From the NCBI GenBank assembly GCA_047967505.1, contig CM106538.1: a stretch of DNA of 64,000 nucleotides. One strand, written 5' to 3'. Positions 25,401 to 33,254 of this stretch are shown one piece after another. The translations under genes were made by a program, and so were the position numbers. The notes beneath the pieces were generated by a model. That model searched no databases, was not told the origin of the DNA, and saw only the letters and a list, made by a program, of their open reading frames with translations. The stretch is from Dipteris shenzhenensis (taxonomy: Eukaryota; Polypodiophyta; Polypodiopsida; Gleicheniales). The stretch's first letter is position 1. Each line of letters begins with the position of its first letter.

Positions 25401-28400
25401 TGAGGCTGGATGCCTCCTTTTATAGGCCCAAAGGGCCCCTTGAAGTGGCCGACTGGCCTGCCCTAATATGGCCAACCAGTCTGCCATAAAACCGACCCCA
25501 CAGGCCCTTATTTGTTGGGCTGTGGGCACATCTCTATGGCTGTGTGCTCCCTGCCTTTAAGTGGGGGACCCAGCCCCCCTTCCTTTGTGTGCCAGCCCCC
25601 TTCCACTCCCCTCTATGCATGGGGCTGTGGGCTGGCCTATGTGGCCGACCAGTTTCTGGCCCTATATAAGTGCAGGGTGCTGCCCACTGCAGCCCCTCCC
25701 TTCCCTGCAACAATTGTGCTGCTGCCCAGTGCCAGGCCCTCTTGCAGGCCCTTTAACCTGCTCATAGCCCTTCTCATCCCAGGCGCTTATGGCCCGGGAT
25801 TCTCTGTGCACCTGCTGCACCAGATCTGCCCTCTTGCAGGCCCCCTCCATCCCTTGGATGCCCCGCCATCTGCACTGTAATTGGCGCCATCTGTTGCGGC
25901 CTTCTTCTCTTGTGAGGTGCTGCCCATGTGGCAGCCCCCCCTCTCTCTCTTCTCTGGGCATCTTCTGCCCTAGGTCTCCCTCCCCCACACTCTCCTCATA
26001 TGGGGGCTTACAGATGGGGAGGTGACCTTTCCAACAAGAAAGCCAACACGATTCTGAAAAGAAGTGGATGCAATATCTTGTTCATCAGCGCCTGGAAGGT
26101 GGCCCGTGCATTCGTCAATCCAAAAGGCATCACCTTGAATTCATACAAGTCCGCCGTCTTGTGCTCATCTCCTTCTTTCACCCTGATTTGTGGTAGCCAG
26201 ATCTCAAATCTATCTTTGTGAAAAATAGAGCACCGTTGAGTTCATTGAACAGGTCATCAATCCTAGGGATTGGAGCCGCTTGATACAATAGGAAATCTGG
26301 GGAATGGTGCTGCTGCAGATTTCTTGTCTCGTTTAAGTTTTTTTTCAGAATCATACGCAGTCCCATGAGAGCTGCCCATTGCATCCTTATATCTGTTGGC
26401 ATACTTAGGCTCAAAGAGCTCTGCGAGCTGGGCAGCTTGCTCAATGGTCTGACGGTTATGTGCCCTCACATCTACAGCCAAAGGATGGCGCAGTTCGTGT
26501 ATAAAACACAGCAACTTGCCATTTTCAGATATGTCCTGCACAAACAAAGAAAGCCTCCAAAAACGCTGCAAATACTCCCGAACCGTTCCAGTATGTGATA
26601 ATGCATAGAACTCGGCTTAGTACTGCTCTAATATGAGCGAGGATACAAAAGTGGTGACCATGAGTTCTTTGAATCCTATCTAGGTGGTTGGCTTCTGCCA
26701 CCGCATGTGAGCATAATCATGCATATGCATGCTAGCAAAAATGATGCGATCCTCATCAGACTTGGGATAGAAGCGGAGATAATCTTCTAGCTTCATGATC
26801 CACTCTTCCAACTCATTTGGAGTGCGCATGTCACCCTTGAATTTGTGCACAGCGAGCTTATCCTTGACATCTTTTGCTGCATTGTTTCTACTTTGGCTAC
26901 TCCCAAATGCACGAGCCTCATCACGCTTAAGGTTCATGTAATGATGAAATGGCCTCTCCTCTTGGATGGACACAGGTAAAGCACTATAAGAGCACAATGC
27001 CTTGGGCAACATATCATCAGTCTCGGGCTGCTGTTCATAGTCAACACTCTGATGAGATGAGCCAAAACTCTGACGCATGGGCTGTGTATGGCTATAAGTA
27101 TTCATCGGTGGTGGAATGGGAGCATGAATCCTTGGCAGTGTATACCCGCCCAATGGATCTTGCTGTTGCAAGGACTGCATACCAAAAGGTTGAGAGGAGT
27201 ATTGACACCTCTCCCACTGTTGTGGATTTCCAAGTGAACCCAATGTTGGAATGGTCACCTCCCCATCTGTAAGCCCCCATATGAGGAGAGCATGGGGGGG
27301 GTGAACCTCGGGTTTGAGAGACTGACACATGAGCATCAGCATGGCTGCCATGTGGGCAAAAGAAAAGAGAGAGGGAGGGGGCTGCCACATGGGCAGCACC
27401 TCACAGCCAAGAGAGGAGATGGCTGCCACATGGACATCAGCAAGGCTGTCATGTGGGCAACACTGCTCAAGACATACCTGGACATGGTGCCACATGGCGG
27501 ATGACATCAGCAAGGGTACAGCCACTGTACGGATCAGTATGGGCTGCTGCAGGGCATTATAAAGAAGGTGTGCAGAGTGCGCCAGGATCCGGACAAGGGC
27601 TGAACAGAGGCGGAACAGTAGCAGCATGGAGTCGCACTGTTGCAGCAGGTATTGGGCAGGTCTATGGCTTGTAAACAGGGCTGGCAGGTGGCGGGGTAAG
27701 CAGTCTAAGGGGCTGGGCCCTGCATGGAACAAAGGGCCAGCAAAGGGCTGGATAGGCAGCCAACCAGCCAACCAACTGGTTGGTTGGTTAGGGCTGCTAC
27801 AGACCAGCCAGTCGGCCCAATTAGGGCTGGCTGGTCAGTTGGTTCTGGAGGGCCTTGTGCCCTATATAAGGAGGGCCTTTGTGCCCTCATATCTCATCAT
27901 TTGGAGCAGACAGGAGCAGCCGGCTTCATAGGGTTCCCTGCTATCAATTTTACTGCTTCAGATGGTCGTCCGTACCACAGCCTGGAGCCGTACCTTCGTA
28001 CTTCCCTTCGTCAACACCTTTCTGTACCCCCCACCCATACCTAGTCCTCTCGTACGTACCTCTCCCCCCGTCCGTACAGCCCATACCATACAGTCCATTA
28101 GTAGCAGCCCGTACCTCTCCGACCATACCTCTCCCTCCGTACCCATTAGAAGCAGCCAAACTAACCCTAACCCCGAGTTGGGCTAAACCCCCAACCCAAC
28201 CCGGGGGTTAGGTTAAGCTAGGGGGTTCAACAGACAGCCAATTATGGACTGGCCTACCCTCTCCTCCAAGTTCCCCTCAACTCCTTCAACATCCATTAGG
28301 ACTCGATACTCTACAGTTGCAGCCATGGCACCCTCTCCATATGCACGGAATTACCAGCAAGAAGGCTTAAAACGACCCATCCTCAGGCAACAGGATCAGA

Positions 28401-31400
28401 TGTTTTATCTGTAGCAGGGAGTTAGAGAGCTACGATTGGAACTGGCAGAAGTAAAGACCCGACTTCACATTCTGGAAGGGCCTGGTAAGCAGGCAGTAAT
28501 TGATGAGGCTGTAAAATCTTGTAAGGATTCCCCCCCTACCCTGCAGCCAGTCTCTACAGTCAAAGATCTTGTTCACATTGAAGTACATACTGCTAAGAAG
28601 GAAGTGATTGTGGAAGTGGACAAGAAAGCAAGTAAGTCTGATATTCAAACAGAGATTAAAGAACACGAAGCTAGATGTGATAATGCGCTGAAGATTAGAA
28701 TAGGGGGACTCCCAGAAGATTGGTACAAAGAGGAAGACACATAGTGAAATATTGACAAAGATCAAAGCAAGCTTGCCCAACATTGAATGGGTGGATGATG
28801 ATGAGCAGGATGATTACGACTCCAGGCCAGCTTCTATTTCGCACTATAAAGGTCATGCAATCCTTACACTGAACTCAAAAGACATGCGGATCAAGCTTCT
28901 TCGACAATCTTACAAGTTGAAGGGCACCAAAGTATGGATTGCAGAGTAGCTTACACAAACTCAACTCAAGATTAAGGCGACTGACTTAGCTAAAGTCACG
29001 GATGCCAGAAAGGATGGAAAATGGCAGTTTACCGTGAAGGCGTAGCTAAATAATATGGGTTTCTTTTTGCACTCCTTGGGAGCTGCCATGTGCGCTCCCT
29101 AAAGCAGATGTACTAGAGGGTTTCTTGCTGTCCCATAGACCTTTTGGTCTCCAATGGACATTAATAGACTTTCTTTCTTCCTCAATCCAAGCATCACAAT
29201 TGAGGATTTGCAAGCACAGTAATGTAGGTGCTAGTGCGGCTATGGAAGGATGTCATGGCATGGGGCCATCTATATAATAAAACCATTGGAATTTTAATAC
29301 CAAAGGAGGTTTCAAGTTTGCCTTTAAGGGTTCATTTGAGTGGAAGGGTCATTCTGTGAGTCTTCTTTGAAAGTTTCATGGGGTCTGGATGAAAGTGAAG
29401 ATTGAAAGGATGGTCTATATTTGTGTCTTGTTGAACAGTATAGTGATTTGCTTTCTTCTCAAACTGTTTTCCAGTCAAGATTTTACTGTGGCTTTGTATG
29501 AAACTTGCAGCAAGGCAACCGTTCTAGCTCTTCAGCTTGTGGCAGTGCAGATGTTTTGGAGGCTCTTGGAGTAGCAGTTGATTTGGGACCTGAGGTGAAT
29601 CCTTGCATTGTGTTTCTCGTCCATTTGTTGTTATAAAAGGCAGCTCCAGAGTCTTTAAACGCTCCAAAAAAGCCAGAGTGCAGCCTAAGATTTTGAGTGG
29701 CTTTTCAAATTCCAGATCCTCTGTTCCCAATTGTCTTTTATTTTCTATGTCTTGAGACCCTCCCAGGACCCCATACTTGCATTTTGTATTCTTCCAATAT
29801 GTTCTCTCTTTAATATGAGTAATTAGTTTGTGTGGCATACATCAACATTTGCTCATGCTAATAAAGTGTGCTTTGATGTAGGGAGTAGCTAGATGTGTGA
29901 GGGAGGTAGGTGTTGGTTTTATGATGGCAACCAAGTTCCATCCTGCCATGAGAGTGGTTGCCCCAGTAAGACGGTCACTGAAAGTTAAGACTGTATTTAA
30001 TATCTTGGGTCCCATGCTCAATCCTGCTCGTGTGCCATTCGCCGTTGTCGGTGTCTACAATGCCAACCTTGTGAGTTCTCTCATAAATTCTGCATTTAAG
30101 TACTTCATTTATGTCATGATCGGTATGATGGACTCTGAAGAGCTAGAAGGATTACTGACTCAAAAAAATTTCTGCAAAGGTTTTAAAAATGGCAAAGGCT
30201 CTTCAACTGTTTGGAATTAAAAGGGCTCTTGTTGTGCACTCCGAAGGATTGGATGAGATGAGTCCACTCGGTAGGATTTTGTGCTTATCTAAACTACCTT
30301 CTGCATATTCATGAAGCAGTGTGTATCAAAACGAATTGTTATAAATTTAGCATTAATGTGGATTTTGTCCTTATCTAAACTATCTTCTGCATGTACATAA
30401 AAAGTGATCTAAAAGAGGAAACTATTGTATGGGATACTGTGAAAGTCAAATTTTGATATAGCCTGCAAGCTTGGATGGCACAATCCAAAAGTAGCTAGTA
30501 TGGAAACTGGGATAACGATATCTTCCACATAATGCACACATTCTGTTTGGAAATGGTCCTGGTCCCTGGATTCATCTAGATATATGCTTGCTGTATTAGC
30601 AGACGTACAAAATTTACCTTCTGAAGTTTTCCAAGTTACAGTCTGCGGACATTGTGGTAACTCATGTTAATTGTAAGCGATCATCACCAGTTGACTCTCT
30701 CCAAGCCTTTTGGAAGCGATCAAAATGTAGTACTGTCTTTCATAGACAGTTGTAGCTTGGATGAGAGATGTAGAGTAGTTTTTTATCAGCCTTCTTTTTG
30801 GTAGAGAACTTTCTATATGTTCCTAGATTCATCTAGAAATGTATTGTGTTTTTCTCTACATTGATGAGGAATGCGAGAACTAGTAGTCTATGTTTATTTT
30901 GTCATTTATCATTGGTAGCATGTCCTAAGAAAGAGGCTTGAAAGCGTTCATAACTTGTTGGCACTATTTATGTAGGTCCTGGCTTTATTTTGGAGGTTAC
31001 TCCTGACAAAATTACTGAACTCAAGATAGATCCATGTAAGGTCTCTCGTTTTTCCTTTTGTTAGTTGGAATATACTCTTCCTTCTCAAGCGTCTGTTTCA
31101 ATGTCATGTTTTCTGCTTTTGTGTAAGTTTTTATGGGTACTTTCTTGCAAGTAATGGTTGTTTAAGGATGGATGCATACTGCCAAGTTGGTAGTTCTTCC
31201 CTACTCATATTTTTCATGAATCTGAAATTTGGAGTTGTGCAGTCTCTTGCTGATGGGACTTTATGAATGATTGCAATCTGTTTCTAACTCTGGCAACTCG
31301 TTTGCTAGTGGATTACCAAATCCCACGATGCAAATTAGAAGATTTGCAAGGTGGTGATCCACCTCTCAACGCAAAAATTCTTCGTGATGTTCTTGGAGGA

Positions 31401-32545
31401 AAGGAGGGGCCGATTGCAGATGCTCTGGTAAATTTCAGTTTCCTTAGTCTTTAGAGGCATGACCTAGGTCATCCATTACACGCTACCTTTATACACACAT
31501 AAAAGCACCTAGGCATACAATGAGATGCAATTCAGCAACATATGATGCATATATTAGCATGGATGTTTGTTTTCGAGTGCCAAGAGTTCAAATTGCAATG
31601 CAGTACGCATAGTTGATTCGTGTATGTGTAGTTGTTTTTAGCATTTGAAGGATTTGATAGGCCCTTGTGAACATCCAAGAAATAACCACTGCCCCCCCCC
31701 CGTTCCTCTTTCCCCGGGTGTTTTTCTTTTTCTTTTGGTGCTCATACAAGATACAAAATTTAATTTATGTAAAACATATTTGAAATGTGAAATTCAGAAT
31801 TTGAAATGTAGTTATCCTTGAAAACATTAGTCTTTATTACATATGCTGCAGAAATGATGAAGCTCATAAAGATCCAACTGAAATTTGAAACTTCAAAACA
31901 ATCAAACCTAATCCGAATATCATGTCATTCAATGATCGAGCATCAACCTTGGTGTTGCAGAGTAGGCTCATTCCTGATTAACGCATATAAAATCTTAGTC
32001 CACATTGTCTTTGTGCAAGCTGGAACCTCTTGTGAAGCTAAGTATCTTATTTCCGTCTCACCAAGTCAACAATCATGAACAAAAGACCTAGAAAAGGTAG
32101 CTGATAAGGAATGCATTGGTCGAAAGCAAGCCACAACATGAGGGACTAGTATGCAAGAGTCTCTTGAGTGCTAAACTTGCTTTGTAAATGCCAACATATG
32201 TGGTATTGGAATGTTTGGTTTAAAATGAAATGTGCTAGTTTAGGTGAGGAAGGGGGCCTTAAATTAGTCTCTAAGATAGGGTAAAGTTGTAAAATACTTG
32301 AGCGTTGGCATTTGATAAGAATTTATAGAAGATCATATTTGACATGACAAGTGAGCTTGCACAAGTATATGCTGCAAAGTACTAATGCCTTTTCTAAGCG
32401 TGGATTGTAGATCTTAAACTCTGCAGCAGGGCTGATGGCCTCTGGCATGGTGAGAGATTTAGCACAAGGGATACATCAAGCGAGAGAGACTCACCGATCA
32501 GGGAAAGGTTTGAAGGTTCTTGATGCATGGATCCAACTTTCACAG
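10496..32545 (+). CDS. Anthranilate phosphoribosyltransferase, plastid (TrpD/PAT1 type), nine exons, 3' end incomplete
   Basis: Joins anthranilate to PRPP to make phosphoribosylanthranilate, the second step of tryptophan synthesis, in the plastid stroma. Exons: 10496-10711, 10811-10954, 11182-11343, 29511-29594, 29882-30070, 30180-30270, 30976-31035, 31309-31427 and 32411-32545. All donors are GT, all acceptors AG, and phases agree across every junction, giving 400 codons. Exon 1 is Ser/Ala/Arg-rich and acid-poor, as expected of a transit peptide. Exon 2 begins the helical domain ([15 protein letters not shown]). Exon 3 has the PRPP loop [14 protein letters not shown]. Exon 4 has [19 protein letters not shown], exon 5 has [10 protein letters not shown] and exon 6 has [14 protein letters not shown]; exon 9 matches the family's C-terminal helix. 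The start ATG has a good plant context (ATGGC). Exon 9 ends at a good donor (CAG/GTAATT), so a short last exon with the stop must lie downstream; I did not find it. No coding disruption was seen, so the gene looks functional. Confidence 0.93.
11909..13300 (-). pseudogene. LINE ORF2 C-terminal fragment with short poly(A)
   Basis: Minus-strand frames 12549-13067 and 12442-12645 read like the region after the reverse transcriptase in plant LINEs. Pieces include [20 protein letters not shown], then [20 protein letters not shown], then [18 protein letters not shown] run of T at about 11,911-11,918 on the + strand would be the residual poly(A) at the 3' end. No RT catalytic core is present, so this is a 5'-truncated dead copy. 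The family is inferred from general resemblance only; the left boundary is approximate and no target-site duplication was found. Confidence 0.5.
13361..14454 (+). repeat. Copia 5' LTR (LTR1)
   Basis: It begins TGTGGGAAAGGTCACCTCCC and ends ...GTCGATTTCTAATA directly before the primer-binding site. The terminal CA is mutated to TA. It shares its start, an internal block and its end with the solo LTR at 24,897-26,036 (minus). A TATA box CCTATAAAAAGAG lies at 13,921 with a GAGCAGACAGGAGCAGCC block after it. Several imperfect copies of GGCTGCCACATGGRCAGC occur in the first 250 bp. Confidence 0.85.
14455..14467 (+). other. Primer-binding site, initiator tRNA-Met
   Basis: TGGTATCAGAGCC begins immediately after the LTR end. 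This is the standard copia primer site complementary to the 3' end of initiator methionine tRNA. Confidence 0.9.
14951..15440 (-). pseudogene. Copia integrase fragment, inverted within the copia gag region
   Basis: The minus strand reads [20 protein letters not shown], then [20 protein letters not shown], the typical C-terminal part of a copia integrase core. Adjoining codons nearer 15,400 read like [19 protein letters not shown]. It lies in the opposite orientation to the surrounding gag sequence (gag start before 14,940, continuation from 15,457). It is therefore an inserted or inverted piece. No protease or RT accompanies it. Confidence 0.72.
15457..15800 (+). repeat. 172-bp tandem duplication inside copia gag
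   Basis: Copies at 15457-15628 and 15629-15800 begin ACTAGTAGATGGAGAGGAAC and end ACATCACG. They are nearly identical. Each encodes the same gag stretch ([20 protein letters not shown] and [20 protein letters not shown]), so the duplication postdates the element. Confidence 0.92.
15933..15944. repeat. Target-site duplication of LINE-B, left copy
   Basis: CCTTGATGGTAA, identical to 22833-22844. It abuts the poly(A) end of the LINE. Confidence 0.9.
16066..20417 (-). pseudogene. LINE-B ORF2: endonuclease-reverse transcriptase, disrupted
   Basis: A start at 20,417 gives [20 protein letters not shown], a typical LINE endonuclease beginning. It is followed by [20 protein letters not shown] and [20 protein letters not shown] (19,827-20,321). 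The RT frame 17906-18916 holds [46 protein letters not shown] and the catalytic [11 protein letters not shown]. Frame 16066-17040 covers the C-terminal region with a cysteine/histidine cluster ([18 protein letters not shown]) typical of plant LINE zinc-binding domains. Stops, for example near 20,329 and 19,855, and frame changes break the gene. The enzyme would nick target DNA and copy LINE RNA onto it. Confidence 0.88.
21277..22812 (-). CDS. LINE-B ORF1: RNA-binding protein with zinc knuckle and proline-rich N-terminal region
   Basis: An open frame of about 510 codons. Roughly the first 170 residues are an almost pure Pro/Ser/Leu low-complexity stretch. The middle (about residues 195-370) has the look of a DUF4283-type ORF1 domain. 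Near residues 390-405 is a CCHC zinc knuckle ([14 protein letters not shown]). The C-terminal part is basic and then proline-rich ([23 protein letters not shown]). The first codon of the longest frame is TTG, not ATG, so the true start is probably further in and the proline-rich stretch may be leader rather than protein. ORF1 proteins coat LINE RNA. Confidence 0.72.
   Translation of the reverse strand: MADHPPPPEGSCECPSPPPLPSTPPCAARPVSPPPPLSSSPPAAPLRPPLFLLRPPSPPLLPSPPLRPLPTSPPSRCATTPPAPSSPPRCCATLPPLPFLPRLSSPPPLALRCHTPPFSFLLFPALCYVAPPLPPPFPLHHSLPLHPLSPPPASPYFSIPPSFLPPPFGAFAVCRFGMVAVSPEPVAQTGPPPPSAYRITLIEHHISLVKQAATDVSQTSAYGSHWLRPFTSRHQGLVAVTLCLKDSHIEEVALMGCGIFWLKLSSAQATSDMVRRSPTSVGGKIILMVPWYRGFSVADFDARVRIPRHPVTLIFPGLAIELRPIIKDLRAHFGWLMQDTFVDAAVAQGVPRVKVVVLDPQSIPSEFEIETDTGVVTQRIMVTGCPDQCLRCHGFGHQARSCPRFTRTKPQMAAIQATHDPPRQASTPPPEGEGWTEVKRKRKGNKTGPKKPSHLHQKPPVVTNQQQPSKGKEKGKEKISQPPPPPRSPYLPPLQDPPQHLWFQPPSLPRA
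22833..22844. repeat. Target-site duplication of LINE-B, right copy
   Basis: CCTTGATGGTAA, identical to 15933-15944. It abuts the 5' end of the LINE, after which copia gag coding resumes. Confidence 0.9.
22845..23150 (+). pseudogene. Copia gag C-terminal part with zinc knuckle
   Basis: This resumes the gag frame broken by [22 protein letters not shown], then [20 protein letters not shown], a lysine-rich stretch, and the knuckle [13 protein letters not shown] near 23,110-23,150. In this family the last Cys of the CCHC knuckle should follow AKV; here a stop codon replaces it. A further stop lies near 22,890. Confidence 0.78.
23150..23236. repeat. 46-bp tandem duplication at end of copia gag
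   Basis: Two copies of TAGAATCRGTACCATCTTGA start at 23150 and 23196. The repeated unit encodes the gag stretch [10 protein letters not shown] just after the zinc knuckle. Confidence 0.85.
23237..23357 (-). pseudogene. Short LINE reverse-transcriptase fragment
   Basis: The minus strand reads [20 protein letters not shown], then [14 protein letters not shown], matching RT motif A (DxEKAFD) of L1-like elements. Only about 120 bp are recognisable. It abuts an AC/TA-rich simple sequence (about 23,385-23,460) on one side and the duplicated copia gag end on the other. Confidence 0.65.
23616..27243 (-). mobile_element. Ty3/gypsy retrotransposon remnant (Gypsy-B), split by a copia LTR
   Basis: Minus-strand order is as follows. 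Gag (27,243 to about 26,270) includes [20 protein letters not shown] and later [20 protein letters not shown]. An RT start follows with [20 protein letters not shown] (about 26,190-26,280). The copia solo LTR interrupts at 26,036-24,897. RT then resumes with [20 protein letters not shown] and [20 protein letters not shown], followed by RNase H ([20 protein letters not shown]; then [18 protein letters not shown]). An integrase zinc-finger trace lies near 23,800-24,000. Protease and the N-terminal RT are deleted. Numerous stops; inactive. No LTR of its own was recognised. Confidence 0.82.
24897..26036 (-). repeat. Copia solo LTR (LTR2) inserted in Gypsy-B RT
   Basis: Read on the minus strand it starts TGTTGGAAAGGTCACCTCCC and ends GTCGATTTCTAACA, with canonical TG...CA ends. 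It is flanked on both sides by AGAAA (24892-24896 and 26037-26041), a 5-bp target-site duplication. There is no internal domain, so it is a solo LTR left by LTR-LTR recombination. The TATA box (CCTATAAAAGGAGG on the minus strand) is at about 25,417-25,425. It is about 1,140 bp, the same family as LTR1 and LTR3. Confidence 0.92.
27244..27925 (+). repeat. Truncated copia LTR (LTR3)
   Basis: It begins TGTTGGAATGGTCACCTCCC, like the other two LTRs, and shares the GGCTGCCACATGG subrepeats. Its TATA box is CCTATATAAGGAGG at 27,861, followed by the GAGCAGACAGGAGCAGCC block at about 27,905. Similarity to LTR1 stops about 20 bp later, so roughly the last 450 bp (most of R and U5) are missing. It lies at the 5' edge of the Gypsy-B gag, in sense orientation to the host gene. 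Confidence 0.8.
27960..28150 (+). repeat. CGTACC-rich degenerate repeat block
   Basis: Many imperfect copies of (C)CGTACCTCTCC or CCATACCTCTCC occur over about 190 bp. The block precedes the LINE-D ORF1, so it may be that element's 5' untranslated region or promoter; this is an inference from position only. Confidence 0.6.
28380..29190 (+). mobile_element. LINE-D: ORF1 plus 3' end, ORF2 missing
   Basis: Frames 28436-28744 and 28752-28949 encode a heptad-like segment ([20 protein letters not shown]), then an RRM-like piece ([19 protein letters not shown]; later [20 protein letters not shown]). The C-terminal piece TDARKDGKW resembles the ORF1 end of LINE-F (ARKEGKWAV). About 100 bp later comes the LINE-family 3' end: CCCATAGACC, TTAATAGACTTTCTTTCTTCC (about 29,132-29,184, written with gaps). 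No endonuclease or RT lies between, so this is an internally deleted copy. In-frame stops occur near 28,744 and 28,948 and a frameshift near 29,020. Confidence 0.7.
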
Positions 32546-32603
32546 GTAATTTTTGTCTCACAAAAACCTTTTTTCTTGTTCGCATGCATCCGTGCGTGCG
32601 CGC

Positions 32604-32615
<12 letters not shown>

Positions 32616-32651
<36 letters not shown>

Positions 32652-32741
32652 CCTCGCAGGCCTATGGGACAAAGTACATCAAACAAAAATAACTTATACA
32701 AGCCTCGAGGGGCTGAAGCAAAGGGTGCTATGGTAAGCTAA

Positions 32742-32745
<4 letters not shown>
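32616..32745 (-). mobile_element. LINE 3'-end stub 1 (stacked tails)
   Basis: A (GA)n run (32,616-32,650) is followed by GCCTCGCAGGCCTATGGGAC. This resembles the minus-strand 3' end of the LINE family seen at 32,888 and 39,764. The body is cut to about 90 bp. It starts about 70 bp after exon 9 of the TrpD gene. Confidence 0.6.
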
Positions 32746-32777
<32 letters not shown>

Positions 32778-32887
32778 AAGAAAGAAAGAAATTTTATAAA
32801 AGTCTTCGGGAGACCGTGAAGGTCTATGAGACCAAAGATAACTAGTACAATGAGCATAACGATGGCGGTCTCAAAACGGTGACCTCG
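32746..32887 (-). mobile_element. LINE 3'-end stub 2 (stacked tails)
   Basis: (GA)n then (GAAA)n (32,747-32,790) lead into ATTTTATAAAAGTCTTCGGG and GGTCTATGAGACC. This is the inverted complement of the family's 3' end (palindrome, AATAAA-like site, CTTT tail). The body is only about 95 bp and then meets the next tail. Confidence 0.72.
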
Positions 32888-33254
32888 CACACAGAGAGAG
32901 AGAGAGGGGGGGGGGGTGTATTAACGTCTTCAGAAGACCTCGCAGGTCTATGAGACAAGATGCAAGATATATGTAACCCATACAAGCCATTGTGGGCGCT
33001 GACTAAGGCCCTTGCTGAGTACTAAGTGCTAAAATGCTAAATTGCAAATGTGCGAAAAGCTAGTACAAATTATAGTAGGAAAAAACAGGAGTAGTCAACT
33101 GCTAAGAACCAAAGCTCCAAGTACATGTGGAGGCATATAACCCGGCTCCCTGGTGGTCCTCTGATGTGATGCAAAGAGCTCATGTATATGTGTTTGTTGG
33201 GTTGTGTCCTGCGGTGGCGGGGGCGCGCTCTCTTGGATATCTGTATCCGATGGG

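Larger units (their letters stand above)
11344..29510 (+). other. 18,167-bp intron 3 of the TrpD gene, packed with retroelements
   Basis: It lies between exon 3 (ending ...CGAKVAK) and exon 4 (starting QGNRSSSS), which are contiguous in the protein family. Donor AAG/GTATGG and acceptor TTGCAG/CAA are canonical, and the phase is 0. The other introns are 99 to 983 bp. Almost all of the length comes from the LINE, copia and gypsy relics listed below. The first ~550 bp and last ~320 bp look like original intron. Confidence 0.92.

Noticed and set aside
13361-27925. LTR1 and LTR3 as the two LTRs of one complete copia element
   Set aside because: LTR3 lacks its 3' third and sits at the edge of a minus-strand gypsy gag, and no copia protease, RT or RNase H in sense orientation lies between them.
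28150-28215. Telomere-like AACCCTAACCCC motif and C/G-rich near-palindrome
   Set aside because: Only one or two imperfect units, embedded in transposon sequence; not an interstitial telomere array.
32546-32620. Read-through of exon 9 as the normal C terminus of TrpD
   Set aside because: CAG/GTAATT is a canonical donor and the extra residues do not resemble the family; kept only as a possible retained-intron form.
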